A stretch of 64,000 bases of DNA, taken from Gemmataceae bacterium (lineage in GTDB: Bacteria > Planctomycetota > Planctomycetia > Gemmatales > Gemmataceae). Shown here in pieces: positions 26,603 through 35,889 of this stretch. Within the stretch, counting starts at the first letter, position 1; each line of letters opens with the position of its first letter. The notes under the pieces are model-generated. The model had not been told where the DNA came from. It made no database searches and saw only the letters and a program-made list of their open reading frames with translations. The stretch is taken from contig JANWVV010000016.1 in the NCBI GenBank assembly GCA_025055795.1, positions 1 through 64,000 of the forward strand. Reading direction: 5' to 3'. Both the position numbers and the translations under genes were made by a program.

Positions 26603-28189
26603 TCAGAATTCCAGGGCGGTGCGTACGCCGAAAATGTGTCCGATACCAGGCTTGGCATTAGCAGGCGTCGGGTGGGTTTGAATGTAATTGGCGTAGATTC
26701 GCATGTAAGGATTGAGGTACCAAGCCACACCCAGAGTGATACCAGTTATCCTTCCTCCCTCGATGCCCCCATCGTTCAGATCGGCCTGTGAGAACCGCAC
26801 GATAAGCTCCCAGGCCCCGGGACCGACGAACCATTGGCCGTTTTCCCGTCTTAGAAAATCCCGCCGCGGTATGACAGAATCCAATACTGCGGTATCCCGC
26901 CGATACTGCCGATGTTCACCAGTAAGAACCAGGCTGGCCTGAACATACCAGGCGAAAAAGTATACGGCCCCGTACTGACGGGTACTCACCGGCACCAGCA
27001 GATATTCACCTTGCATAGAGAATGGTCCGTGAATCCATAAGGCTTCGCCCACCAGTAATTGATAGAACGTGGCAGGGATTGGTCCTGTGTCGATCAGGAT
27101 AGGCAGGTTGGGAGAAGCCGCGCCGAAGCGATCCTCTGGTCGGGCCTGGAATTGAACCTGGCGATTTTTAGGGGCACGGGCCGAATAGGACACCCCGAGA
27201 TGGAGTAACTCCAGCCAATTATCCTCCTCGTCATACCACACCAGTCGAGTGAGCCGGCCGGTAACCGCCGAGCGGAACTGACGCTGGGCAATGTCATCCC
27301 CAAATACATCGTTATCGCTGCGGAATATACCTAGGGCCCAGGTTCCCCGTTGTTCGTCCCAGGTATCAAAAAACATGATGCCCACGCGTCGGCGTCGTCC
27401 GTATATTTCCGATAAAACGGATCGCTCCAATGTGTTGATTCCGCGGATGCTACTGGTCTGTTCCAACCCGAAAGGTTCGGCAAAATGCCCCACCCGAACG
27501 TGACCCAGTGCAGGAAGATCGTTCCATCCCACAAATACGTCGAACAAGGAGGGGCGGCCAGCAGCGGCAAACTCCGGGATGATGCGGTAGTCCCAGGCTC
27601 CGTACGTTCCCTGTAAGCCGATGCGCACGCGTCGGAAGACCACACCATCTGGCAGGGCTCCGTATGCCTGACGGAATTCGCTATCTTCACCGGTCCAATA
27701 TCGATCCAAATGGATCATGCCAGTCAACTGCGTGGTGGGCCGGTCGGCCGCCCGAGAACGTTGCTGGCGTAATTGCTCCTCCAGGCGCTCCAACCGACGA
27801 TTCAACTCGGCCCACCGTCCGGTTGTATCTGGGTCTATCCCCTCCCCACTCGCAGGCACCTGGGCGGACGATGCCTCCCGATTCCCTAGGCCTACCCCCC
27901 ATTCGCTGAGATTCACAAGACGCTCGACGGCCTGCTGTCCCGGGGTGCCCTCCACCGGAGCAAACGAACCTATCCGCTCGGAGCATGCGGGAATCTGTTG
28001 TCCGGCACCGCTTTCAGGGGTAGGAGCCGCTGCAACTGAACGTTGTCCTGTCTCTGTCTGCGCAACGGCTGGAAGGGAGGGGGTACTTGGGGCCTGCGAC
28101 ACACCCCACACCAGAAGGCTTACTGGTCCCAGCAGCCAGACACCGGCTCCCCAGACCAGCCAACTGCGGCCGCCCGCCCCACCCGCCAT
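26603..28189 (-). CDS. OprO/OprP-like phosphate-selective porin
   Basis: The 528-residue protein has an N-terminal export signal (WLVWGAGVWLLGPVSLLVW), a low-complexity spacer, a short coiled coil (RRLERLEEQLRQQ, about residues 133-148), and then a beta-barrel. The barrel has the porin O/P pattern: VVFRRVRIGLQGTYGAWDYR, VRVGHFAEPFGLEQTSS, FFAWYVQASLVLTGE, GAWELIVRFS, GVAWYLNPYMRIYANYI and a terminal aromatic Phe for outer-membrane insertion. Such porins in planctomycetes are mostly annotated by homology, and phosphate selectivity is not shown. ATG at 28189 is chosen; a GTG five codons upstream is possible. Its 3' end lies only 29 bases from the convergent serine hydrolase. Confidence 0.88.
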   Translation of the reverse strand: MAGGAGGRSWLVWGAGVWLLGPVSLLVWGVSQAPSTPSLPAVAQTETGQRSVAAAPTPESGAGQQIPACSERIGSFAPVEGTPGQQAVERLVNLSEWGVGLGNREASSAQVPASGEGIDPDTTGRWAELNRRLERLEEQLRQQRSRAADRPTTQLTGMIHLDRYWTGEDSEFRQAYGALPDGVVFRRVRIGLQGTYGAWDYRIIPEFAAAGRPSLFDVFVGWNDLPALGHVRVGHFAEPFGLEQTSSIRGINTLERSVLSEIYGRRRRVGIMFFDTWDEQRGTWALGIFRSDNDVFGDDIAQRQFRSAVTGRLTRLVWYDEEDNWLELLHLGVSYSARAPKNRQVQFQARPEDRFGAASPNLPILIDTGPIPATFYQLLVGEALWIHGPFSMQGEYLLVPVSTRQYGAVYFFAWYVQASLVLTGEHRQYRRDTAVLDSVIPRRDFLRRENGQWFVGPGAWELIVRFSQADLNDGGIEGGRITGITLGVAWYLNPYMRIYANYIQTHPTPANAKPGIGHIFGVRTALEF

Positions 28190-28635
28190 AACTGTTCGTC
28201 CCACAAGCTGTAAGCTGAGGCATATAGTGTTTGCCCCGTTCCCCTCAGGGCCACGGTGACTAAGAGGCTTTAGTCGGAAGTTATCGCAAATGCAAGGCGA
28301 AATACTAACGGCCCGTAGACTTTACCTCTCGCTCACTGCTCCACCAGCGGATACGCCAAGCACCCCCAAGACAAGGACGAGGGACTGGGCCCATTCATCC
28401 CTACCGCCCGCTGTTAGCGTCCACATCTTCAAACATCGCCCACACAAAACAAACTGATAATTGATCATAAAGCAATCAAGTTATGGATACGTCCGAGATG
28501 ACGGTTCCGGAACTCGAATCTAGGCTAGTAGGGGCGTCCGGGCCTATAACAGTCGGCGGAGCGGTGGCCCAATCGGTGCCGCCGCCTCGGTTCCCACCCC
28601 CGATTTCCCCTTACCCTCTCCAGGAGTCCTTTCCC
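28190..28635. other. Divergent intergenic region
   Basis: Promoters for the porin (minus) and the ThuA gene (plus) should be here. The part at 28430-28490 is AT-rich. I found no further gene; a 51-codon upstream extension of the ThuA frame is open but Pro-rich and unsupported. Confidence 0.5.
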
Positions 28636-29595
28636 ATGCGGCGGAGCGTACTTATCGGCGCTATCCTAGGGATTCTAAGCTCAGGCATGCTAGTAGCATG
28701 TCAGAGCCGGCAGGAAACCGCTTCCAGCAACGGAGCCTCCCCCACGACCGGCCAGGCCGGCAACAACAAACGACTACTTCTGGTCACTCACAGCGGTGGT
28801 TTCATTCACGCCTCGGTGGCCACCGCAGAGGAAGTGCTCAAACAGATTGGCCCTGCCAACGGCTTCGACGTCACTTGCTGGCGGTTTACTGAAGACCCGC
28901 ACCGCAAAATCAAAGGCAAGGACGGGCGGGAACGCACCGCCCTGGAGATCTATGCCGAACGCTTCCGGGCCAGCACCCGGCTGCCCGTCGAACTGGAACA
29001 TTGTGGCCGGATTAACAAAGACACGCTTAAAAAGTTCGACATCGTGCTGTTTTTCACCACGGGGAACCCTGTCACCAAGGAGGAACTGCACGATCTACGG
29101 GAATGGGTACGGAACGGCGGAGCTCTGGCCGGAACACACTGTGCTACCGACACGCTGTACAGCGAATCCGTCTATGGTGAATTGATCGGTGCCTACTTCC
29201 GCGGTCATCCTCCGGGGTTGCAGAAAATCCGGGTGCGTGTGGAAGATCCCAAGCACCCTGCCGCCGCCGGATTCACCGATGGTATGGAATTTCAGGACGA
29301 AATGTATGTTTTCCGCGATGCCCCCTTCAGCCGCGACCGGCTCCACATCATCCTCAGCATTGACCCGACATCGTTCAATCCGGGCAAAAATCTAACACGA
29401 GCTGATAATGATTATGCCATTTCCTGGTGTCGTCGCGAAGGCCAGGGGCGTGTTTTCTACACCTCCTTCGGCCACGATCCCAAGGTCTGGCGTGACGAGC
29501 GCTTTCAGAAACACTTGCTAGGCGGGCTGAAATGGGCCGTCGGGCTGCTCCCTGGCGACGATACCCCCAGCGGCAAGAAAGGAAATCCGCAATAA
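28636..29595 (+). CDS. ThuA-like domain lipoprotein
   Basis: The ATG at 28636 follows AGGAG by about 10 bases. A lipoprotein signal with MLVAC (Cys at about residue 24) comes first. A ThuA-like glutamine-amidotransferase fold follows: LLLVTHSGGFIHASV, DIVLFFTTGNPVTKEELHDL, GGALAGTHCATDTLY, FRGHPPGLQKIRV, and GRVFYTSFGHDPKVW near the end. The family is named from trehalose utilisation but most planctomycete members are of unknown function. It often occurs with sugar-catabolic genes, none of which are beside it here. The predicted site is the outer face of a membrane. Confidence 0.9.
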   Translation: MRRSVLIGAILGILSSGMLVACQSRQETASSNGASPTTGQAGNNKRLLLVTHSGGFIHASVATAEEVLKQIGPANGFDVTCWRFTEDPHRKIKGKDGRERTALEIYAERFRASTRLPVELEHCGRINKDTLKKFDIVLFFTTGNPVTKEELHDLREWVRNGGALAGTHCATDTLYSESVYGELIGAYFRGHPPGLQKIRVRVEDPKHPAAAGFTDGMEFQDEMYVFRDAPFSRDRLHIILSIDPTSFNPGKNLTRADNDYAISWCRREGQGRVFYTSFGHDPKVWRDERFQKHLLGGLKWAVGLLPGDDTPSGKKGNPQ

Positions 29596-30117
29596 ATCTG
29601 CCCCCCGCCTCCATAGCTTTTTCCACCTTAACCAAGGGCTTGTTCAAGCCTGCAGGTTTCACTTTCGGCTAACACCTCCGCCATCCTTCGGCCCTCTTCG
29701 CTTTGAGATAACCGTATCCCAAGACGGGACTCATTTCGCTTCATCAACCTCTTGCTACCTACTCCGGGTTCCCTGCAGACGCCGCAGGGAAGGACACGAT
29801 TTCTACCCGTCGTCAGCTTTATTCCCCTAGATTCCCTTAGGACACCACCTTATGGCAAGGTTTAGTCCTCGATTGATGTGGTAAATCCAGAGGGTGCCCC
29901 AGCAAGGTGAGTTCGCCTGGTATCGCTCACACAAAAAGGCTTTTCAGGTCCCGTGTAAACCGGTGGCACGGAGGGCAGAGTTCGACACGAGCCGCTTCAT
30001 GCCATGTTATATTTATCATATTTGAGGGAACCTTGAAGATTGGACGAACGTCCTAACTTGGGATAAGAGACTCAGTAATTCGGGTGCTATCGTCGACCCA
30101 TCTTTCGAGCAGGTCTC
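29596..30117. other. Intergenic region with one hairpin
   Basis: The 522 bases between two plus-strand genes contain a perfect 8-bp inverted repeat at 29769-29791. Nothing else stands out, and no open frame here is supported. Confidence 0.5.
29769..29791. terminator. Small hairpin after the ThuA gene
   Basis: ttccctgc (29769-29776) pairs with gcagggaa (29784-29791) over a 7-base loop. It lies 173 bases after the ThuA stop and has no T-run, so a terminator role is uncertain. Confidence 0.3.
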
Positions 30118-31677
30118 ATGGCGCCAATAACGTTTACCTGTCCGTTTTGTGGTAAGCGAATGGGCATTCTGGAACAACAGCAGGGTAAGGCGGTGCGCTG
30201 TCCCCACTGTAGGCAGGTGGTACTGGCACCACCGGCCAACGAGGCAGGAATATCGTCTCCGTCAGCAAGCACTCCTCCGAAGGGTACCGCCGAGCCAGCC
30301 GGTGTCCGTCCTGTTCTGGGTTCTGCCCCGTTCAGAGGCCCCTCGTCAGAGGGTACGGCCGCAACTGCACCGCCGCTGCCGGTTTTCTCCGGGTTGAACA
30401 CTCATGGGGAAGAAGCGGCCAGCATTCTGAGTGAGCAATCGGCCGCAAGCGAATCGCTTTTTGAAGGGGACGAAGATCTACCGCGTCCTATTCTGCCCGA
30501 GGGGGTCGTGCGTCCCGCTGCGGCAGTTACGGGTGAGGGGCAGGGTGGTTCACCTGGGCCTCGGGTAACGCCGTTGCCACCAGCACGTCAACCGGTCGCG
30601 GCGACTCCACCTGCTTCTCCAACACCAGCAGCGGCTGGTACGGCCGCACCGCCGCAAACAGGCCCGTCGCCAACCGGTAACCCGACCACGGGTACAGGTA
30701 CGACCGCCGGGGCGTCCACTCCGGCTCCGGACCTTCCCGCCTCTGCCGATCCTGGTCCATTCCGTTATGGCAACGTAACAGAAGAACCCACACCACCCCT
30801 GCCCATCCCGCTGATTATTCCGGTAAGCATGGATGCTGGTAGCGGTCCCGAATCCCCTTCTGCTCCATCGCCTCCAACCCCTCGTCCATCTCCTCAGAGG
30901 GCCGTCTCCCGTATCCCTCCCTTGGCGTTTTATGTGCTTGCGGCCTATGCCCTCCTGGCTACGCTGGCTGCCGTGTATGGTTTGTTCTTCCGTACGACTA
31001 CTTTGCCACCAACCCACCCCTTGGCCGCCATCCCTGATACTTTTGGTGAATATGATCCGGCTAGTCGCAAAAAAGTAGCCGTTCGCATTCCCTTGACCGG
31101 GCCTCTACCCGATGAACTGCTCGCTCCGTTGGGGGGCACCATCACGGTGGGACAGCTCCGCATCGAACCGTTACGGGTGGAAGAGCGTCCCTTGCGGCTG
31201 ATTACGGAATCGACGCAAGAAAAACGCGAGCAACTCACCCCTCCAGCCCTGGTGTTGTACTTAAAGCTGACTAACATCTCGACTGATCTGCAGTTCCAGC
31301 CGGTGGATCCCGCCTTGATCCGCAAAGCCACCCAGTTGGAGCAGCAGGATCAGTTCAACGGTACCCGGCTCCAGATCGGTCGGCAGGTGTTTGTGGGTGG
31401 ACCACTGGAGTGGCCCTTCCGCCCTGGTATCCGACGCTACGAGGCGGCCCAGGCCCAGCACCATCAACCCTTGCAGCCGGGGGAAGCGCGAGAATTTGCC
31501 ATCTGCAGCCCCGCTGATTCCCAGTTACGTCAGGCTTTACGCAATGCCCCGGAACAATTGCTCTGGCGTATCCACCTGCGAACCGGAATCCTGCACTACA
31601 AAGACCGCGAGATTCCAATCACATCAATCATCGGCGTGTCGTTTTCCCGCAGCGACATTCAAAAACCGAGCTCCTGA
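30118..31677 (+). CDS. Zinc-ribbon membrane protein with long Pro/Thr-rich linker
   Basis: The 519-residue protein starts with a zinc ribbon: FTCPFCGKRMGILEQQQG, then VRCPHCRQVV (CxxC and CxxC, about residues 8-32). About 230 residues rich in Pro, Ala, Thr and Ser follow, then a single membrane segment (about residues 270-293, LAFYVLAAYALLATLAAVYG). A C-terminal domain of about 200 residues ends the protein, with KVAVRIPLTGPLPDELLAPLG and beta-rich stretches such as LVLYLKLTNIS. The ribbon should be cytoplasmic and the last domain outside. The layout resembles the shorter protein at 54874-55572. The function is unknown. Confidence 0.8.
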   Translation: MAPITFTCPFCGKRMGILEQQQGKAVRCPHCRQVVLAPPANEAGISSPSASTPPKGTAEPAGVRPVLGSAPFRGPSSEGTAATAPPLPVFSGLNTHGEEAASILSEQSAASESLFEGDEDLPRPILPEGVVRPAAAVTGEGQGGSPGPRVTPLPPARQPVAATPPASPTPAAAGTAAPPQTGPSPTGNPTTGTGTTAGASTPAPDLPASADPGPFRYGNVTEEPTPPLPIPLIIPVSMDAGSGPESPSAPSPPTPRPSPQRAVSRIPPLAFYVLAAYALLATLAAVYGLFFRTTTLPPTHPLAAIPDTFGEYDPASRKKVAVRIPLTGPLPDELLAPLGGTITVGQLRIEPLRVEERPLRLITESTQEKREQLTPPALVLYLKLTNISTDLQFQPVDPALIRKATQLEQQDQFNGTRLQIGRQVFVGGPLEWPFRPGIRRYEAAQAQHHQPLQPGEAREFAICSPADSQLRQALRNAPEQLLWRIHLRTGILHYKDREIPITSIIGVSFSRSDIQKPSS

Positions 31678-31882
31678 AATGCCCGCTGGGCCAACGGCAC
31701 CCCTTCCACTATTTTCCCCTGCCTTCAGGTTCTGTACTCCAGCACAAAGCACAAAAGCCCCGTGTGGTTCCCTTTTTGGATCAACCACCACAGTCGTTAA
31801 ACCTCTTTAATGATGCACTGGGTCACCTATTTGAGGGGCAGTAGAAAGCCATAACCTGGCGCGAAGAGCTCTGACGGCAAAG

Positions 31883-33514
31883 TCATTTTCCTCCTTTTTT
31901 CTCCTGACGGTCGTAAACTGTTTTACCGCCGACGACGGTGCGGAGCACCTGCGTTTGGGCGATGCGTTCCTGCTGGTCCGGTGCGAAGATGTCGCGATCC
32001 AGGACAACGAAATCGGCCCACTTGCCCACTGCCAGTGTGCCGCGTTCCCGTTCCGTCCAGGTAGCATAGGCACTGCCCCAGGTATAGGCCCGAACCGCTT
32101 CGCTGACGCTGATGCGTTGTTGGGGAAACCAGCCGTGGGGGTGTTTACCATCGAGGGTGCGGCGGTGGACGGCGGCATCGATGCCCAACAGGGGAGACAG
32201 GGGAGCGACGGGCCAGTCGGAGCCGAAGGCCAGCACGGCTCCTGCATCCAGCAAGGAACGGAACGCATAGGAACTAGCACAGCGGCGTTTGCCAATGCGG
32301 TTTTCGGCCCAACGGCCATCGTCGATGACATGATAAGGCTGCATGGAAGCGATCACCCCTACCTGACGGAAGCGGGGATAATCCACCGGGCGCAGATGCT
32401 GGGCGTGTTCGATGCGCCAGCGGCGTTCCGGTCCGCCGCGAGTGGGCTGGATAGCCGAGTAGATATCCAGTAGCACGGCGTTGGCCTCGTCTCCGATGGC
32501 ATGCACACACACATGCAGCCCTGCGGCATCGGCCCCCCGGATCCACTGCTCCAGCAAGTCGCGGGGCGTCACATAAACTCCTCGATTGTCGCCCCCCCCT
32601 TCGTACGGCTCGAACATGCGAGCGGTGCTGCTTCCCAACGAACCGTCGACAAATCCCTTGACGCCACCCAGGCGGAGCCAGTCGTTGCCGAAGCCCTCTT
32701 CAATACCCAGATCCGCCAACTCTTTGTACCGTCCCAGCGGCCAACGCAGGTGGATCCGACACGTTAGACGCCCCTGGCGGTACAGCCCCTGGAGCACACG
32801 CAATAGCCGCCGCCGCGTTTCGGGGCTGCTGCCGTCCATGTCGTCCACACCGGTCACGCCCAGCTCGGCTGCGTGGGCCAATGCGGCTCGGACAGCCTCG
32901 GCAATCTCTTCGGTATCCGGCTCGGGAATATGCCGTTCCACCAAAGCCATGGCATTGTCCCGCAGGATACCGGTCGGCTGGCCGTGGGCATCCCGATCGA
33001 TCACACCGCCAGGAACTTCAGGCGTCTGGGCCGATATGCCACTCAACCGCAACGCCACACTGTTGGCTACTGCCATGTGGCCATCGTAGCGGCGGAGAAA
33101 GACCGGCCGATCCTTTACGTACTTGTCCAATAAAGCGGCGGTAGGGAGCTGACCGTTAAAGGTCCGCTCGTGATCCCAGTTCCCGCCCAGTAACCAGCGG
33201 CCCCGTGGCGTCCTCTGGTCGTATTGCTGCAGCAACCGGCCAAAGGCGACTTCGTCGGCAGCATCTTTCAGGTCGACCCGGAGCAATTGCAAGCCCCCTC
33301 CAAGGAAATGCACATGGGCATCGATGAAGCCGGGCACCACCCGGGCACCGTCCAGGTCCACCACCTGCGTGCCTGCTCCTATCCATGGTTGTACCTCGGC
33401 ATCCCGACCCAAGGCGAGGATCCGGCCCTGTCCTACCGCCAGTGCCTCGACTTCCGGCAACGTCGGTACACCTGTCCAGATCCGTCCATTTCGATATACC
33501 ACCTCGGCAGACAT
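31883..33514 (-). CDS. YtcJ-like amidohydrolase
   Basis: From the ATG at 33514 the protein has 544 residues and matches the amidohydrolase_3/YtcJ family. Motifs are VVPGFIDAHVHFLGGG (metal-binding HxH), a Lys in GGVKGFVDGSLG, HVCVHAIGDEAN, WRIEHAQH, AFGSDWPVAPL with the catalytic Asp, and a C-terminal beta-sandwich segment GTLAVGKWADFVVLD. These are metal-dependent hydrolases of amides or related bonds, with mostly unknown substrates. GGAGG lies 10 bases before this ATG. The frame is open a further 100 codons to 33814, and that extension contains a strong membrane segment (AILVGAGVMVAALLIGVVA), so a longer, anchored form is possible. Confidence 0.85.
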   Translation of the reverse strand: MSAEVVYRNGRIWTGVPTLPEVEALAVGQGRILALGRDAEVQPWIGAGTQVVDLDGARVVPGFIDAHVHFLGGGLQLLRVDLKDAADEVAFGRLLQQYDQRTPRGRWLLGGNWDHERTFNGQLPTAALLDKYVKDRPVFLRRYDGHMAVANSVALRLSGISAQTPEVPGGVIDRDAHGQPTGILRDNAMALVERHIPEPDTEEIAEAVRAALAHAAELGVTGVDDMDGSSPETRRRLLRVLQGLYRQGRLTCRIHLRWPLGRYKELADLGIEEGFGNDWLRLGGVKGFVDGSLGSSTARMFEPYEGGGDNRGVYVTPRDLLEQWIRGADAAGLHVCVHAIGDEANAVLLDIYSAIQPTRGGPERRWRIEHAQHLRPVDYPRFRQVGVIASMQPYHVIDDGRWAENRIGKRRCASSYAFRSLLDAGAVLAFGSDWPVAPLSPLLGIDAAVHRRTLDGKHPHGWFPQQRISVSEAVRAYTWGSAYATWTERERGTLAVGKWADFVVLDRDIFAPDQQERIAQTQVLRTVVGGKTVYDRQEKKGGK

Positions 33515-34523
33515 ACCCCGGCCCCCTCCGCCCTGACACGACCTCGCTATCCCATGGCTATTGCTCTTGTGCTCCTTGTTCCCGCGATCCTCCATCGTTA
33601 CAGTTCCGCCTGTCGCCACGACTCCGATTAGCAGAGCCGCTACCATCACCCCTGCCCCTACAAGGATCGCTCCGCTGTACAATGAAATCAACCTTTTAGA
33701 ATTGGAACTGCTCAAGAATCCGTAAAGAGAAACACTAGCAAGATGATCGTTTTTTGCTATCAATGTTCTCTGCAATGATGCCATCGTATCAGTCCTATAC
33801 ATGGGACTATACATCAGCTAGTCATTTGACAATTTTATACTAGAAGAAAATCTCCCAACTAGTGAACGGATTGAAGCGTTTCGTATGCGATGTCTCAGGA
33901 GTCCTAGAAAATTAGGCCTCAAAAATTACATACCAGCGAGGTAGTTCTATTCCCTGGCAAAGAAAGAACTCTAACAATCAAAAATGCACTTTGATTGTCT
34001 AATTCGTATTGTATTATTCCTGATCAAACCGCTATTTTGGGCACAACACAATTTTTTGTTTTGTTTTATACGGTCGTCTATCTGTTAGAGATGAAAGTTT
34101 TCATCCGAAAGCTTTCATGAGGGGGTTTCGTAACCCCGCGGACAAGGCCGTATAGGTGGCGCCAACGGCGGAGTTGGCATCGTTGTAGAAGTAATCAGCA
34201 ACCCTTGAGAAAGGAATGAGCAAAACGGATGCATCGGCTTCCGCTAATCCAACAAAGCGCGTTAGCATGGGATATGTAGGGAACGAAAAAAACTGCACCT
34301 GCCTGCGCAAGCGTGTGCACAGCTAACGTTCTAAGAAGGGGATGTTATGTTCTTCAACCGTTTTGGGCGGGTTTAAGAACAACACACCGAGTTTGACCTC
34401 TTAGGAACTGAAGCGAACAGGTACGGAAATACCTTTTTGCCGGCAGACGTGCAAAAGCCCCTGCATTCCAAGCAGGTATACATTCTATGTCGAACTGCAT
34501 TTCATAAGAGCGGAGGAACACCC
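33515..34523. other. AT-rich divergent intergenic region
   Basis: About 1 kb separates the amidohydrolase (minus) and the Met/Gly-rich gene (plus). Bases 33515-33814 may code the N-terminal extension of the amidohydrolase. Bases 33830-34130 are strongly AT-rich. A 69-codon minus-strand frame at 34101-34310 is possible but unsupported. Confidence 0.5.
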
Positions 34524-35471
34524 ATGTTCGGCTCGCTGCACCGTCGTTTAGCGTTGTTCGCTGGGATTCTGAGCCTTGCCAGCCTGCTGCCGTTGTCCGG
34601 TATGGTGAAGGCGCAGCCAGGAAACCTACCTTACAAAGCCCCACCCGGAAAGGCGCCGTTCCGACCTGGCTTCGTACCTTATGTACCCGCTGGGGCTTGG
34701 AGACCTGCGACTATACAGGGGATTCTCGGAGTTCAAGGCAACCGAGGAGTTCAAGGCAACCAAGGAGTTCAAGGCAACCAAGGAGTTCAAGGCAACCAAG
34801 GAGTTCAAGGCAACCAAGGAGTTCAAGGCAACCAAAACCAAGGATTCCAAAATTTCGGGAATTTTTGGGGTGGTAATACATGGGGATGGGGTGGTAATAC
34901 GTGGGGATGGGGCGGCAACATGATGGGCATGATGGGTATGGGTGGCATGATGGGTATGATGGGCATGTGGGGTATGGGCGGCATGATGGGTATGGGTGGC
35001 ATGATGGGTATGGGCGGCATGATGGGTATGGGCGGCAACATGATGGGCATGATGGGTATGGGCGGCAACATGATGGGTGTGGCAGGTATGAGCGGTTTCG
35101 GTGGAAACAGCGGTATACTAATATTTCCAACCATACCAGGTGGATATCTGGGGGGCATGGGCGGAATGATGGGCATGATGGGCATGATGGGCATGGGTGG
35201 CATGATGATGGGCATGATGGGCATGGGTGGCATGATGATGGGCATGATGGGCATGTGGGGGATGGGTGGCTTCAACATGATGGGAATGAGTATGATGGGC
35301 ATGTGGGGGATGGGCGGCTTCAACATGATGGGCTTGGGCGGTTGGGGCGGCTTCAACATGATGGGCATTGGTGGCTGGGGAGGCATCGGCGGCTGGGGAG
35401 GTGGCTTCAATATATGGGGAGGCATTGGTGGTTTCGGCAAGATCGGATTTGCCGGAGAACTAGCCCAGTAG
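34524..35471 (+). CDS. Exported Met/Gly/Trp-rich repeat protein
   Basis: The ATG at 34524 follows GGAGG by 9 bases and starts a signal peptide (residues 1-31, LALFAGILSLASLLPLSG, cleavage near VKAQ). A basic Pro-rich part (about residues 32-65) precedes six hexapeptides GVQGN(R/Q) (residues 69-104). Then comes an Asn/Trp/Gly part with two WGGNTWGW-like units. About 180 residues follow that consist almost only of Met and Gly (MMGMGGM and MWGMGG units) with a short spacer GILIFPTIPGGYLGG. The C-terminus is Gly/Trp/Phe-rich. No known enzyme fits. Met-rich exported segments can bind Cu(I) or form adhesive or structural films; either would be inference. Codon phasing and signal support a real gene. 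Confidence 0.8.
   Translation: MFGSLHRRLALFAGILSLASLLPLSGMVKAQPGNLPYKAPPGKAPFRPGFVPYVPAGAWRPATIQGILGVQGNRGVQGNQGVQGNQGVQGNQGVQGNQGVQGNQNQGFQNFGNFWGGNTWGWGGNTWGWGGNMMGMMGMGGMMGMMGMWGMGGMMGMGGMMGMGGMMGMGGNMMGMMGMGGNMMGVAGMSGFGGNSGILIFPTIPGGYLGGMGGMMGMMGMMGMGGMMMGMMGMGGMMMGMMGMWGMGGFNMMGMSMMGMWGMGGFNMMGLGGWGGFNMMGIGGWGGIGGWGGGFNIWGGIGGFGKIGFAGELAQ
34728..34835. repeat. Six 18-bp tandem repeats coding GVQGNx
   Basis: Six units of ggagttcaaggcaaccaa run without gaps from 34728 to 34835; the first ends in ga instead of aa. Near-identical DNA in all units indicates expansion by slippage or unequal crossing over. Because the period is a multiple of three, other frames on both strands are open too, but these are shadows. 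Confidence 0.95.
34917..35380. repeat. Imperfect short repeats coding Met/Gly units
   Basis: This stretch is built from variants of atgatgggcatgatgggtat and similar units, interrupted at about 35070-35160 by unique sequence. It forms the Met/Gly-rich domain and would be prone to length change. Confidence 0.85.
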
Positions 35472-35889
35472 CAACCGGATGCCCCCCGGACATCTCATCA
35501 TCGCCTTCTCATAAGTGTTTTCGGCAACTCTCCCGGTGGGAGACCCATCGACCCAGCACAAACCCCGCCCCTCCACCAAGGTAGGGCGGGGTTATACAAC
35601 GCAATCCTATCTTGGACCGGCCAGATTGTTACTCTCTGTACAGCAACAAATACCCCGCATCTCCAAATCCACTGTGCTGGACTGGGTGGTGCGGGACTTG
35701 TTTTTCAGAAAAAGAACGGGTTTGGATCTGATTGAGCGCAGCGTTTGAGACCAGAGGCGACGGCTATTTTGAGCTATTTTGATTTGACAAGATTTTGATT
35801 TGATAAGCAGGGGCTGCTAAGCGTCAGGCGTTTCGATCACGACCTAGAGTTGTTACAACAGGGGAGGCTGGCTGTCGAATCTCAGGCCG
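35472..35889. other. Convergent intergenic region with strong hairpin
   Basis: It lies between the Met/Gly-rich gene (plus) and the PIG-L gene (minus). The only feature seen is the hairpin at 35561-35593. Confidence 0.5.
35561..35593. terminator. GC-rich hairpin after the Met/Gly-rich gene
   Basis: aaccccgccc (35561-35570) pairs perfectly with gggcggggtt (35584-35593) across 13 bases. It lies 90 bases after the stop of the plus-strand gene and between convergent genes. There is no T-run, so termination is likely but not certain. Confidence 0.55.

Noticed and set aside
29596-30117. Possible RNA gene in the 520-base gap
   Set aside because: I looked for a tRNA cloverleaf and found only one small hairpin at 29769-29791.
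34101-34310. 69-codon minus-strand frame near the Met/Gly-rich gene
   Set aside because: No ribosome binding site or recognisable motif; it could be a gene remnant, but the evidence is too thin to call it.
34626-35440. Long open frames on the minus strand and other plus frame across the Met/Gly repeats
   Set aside because: They arise because the repeats have periods divisible by three. They lack signal peptides and start sites, whereas the plus frame at 34524 has both.
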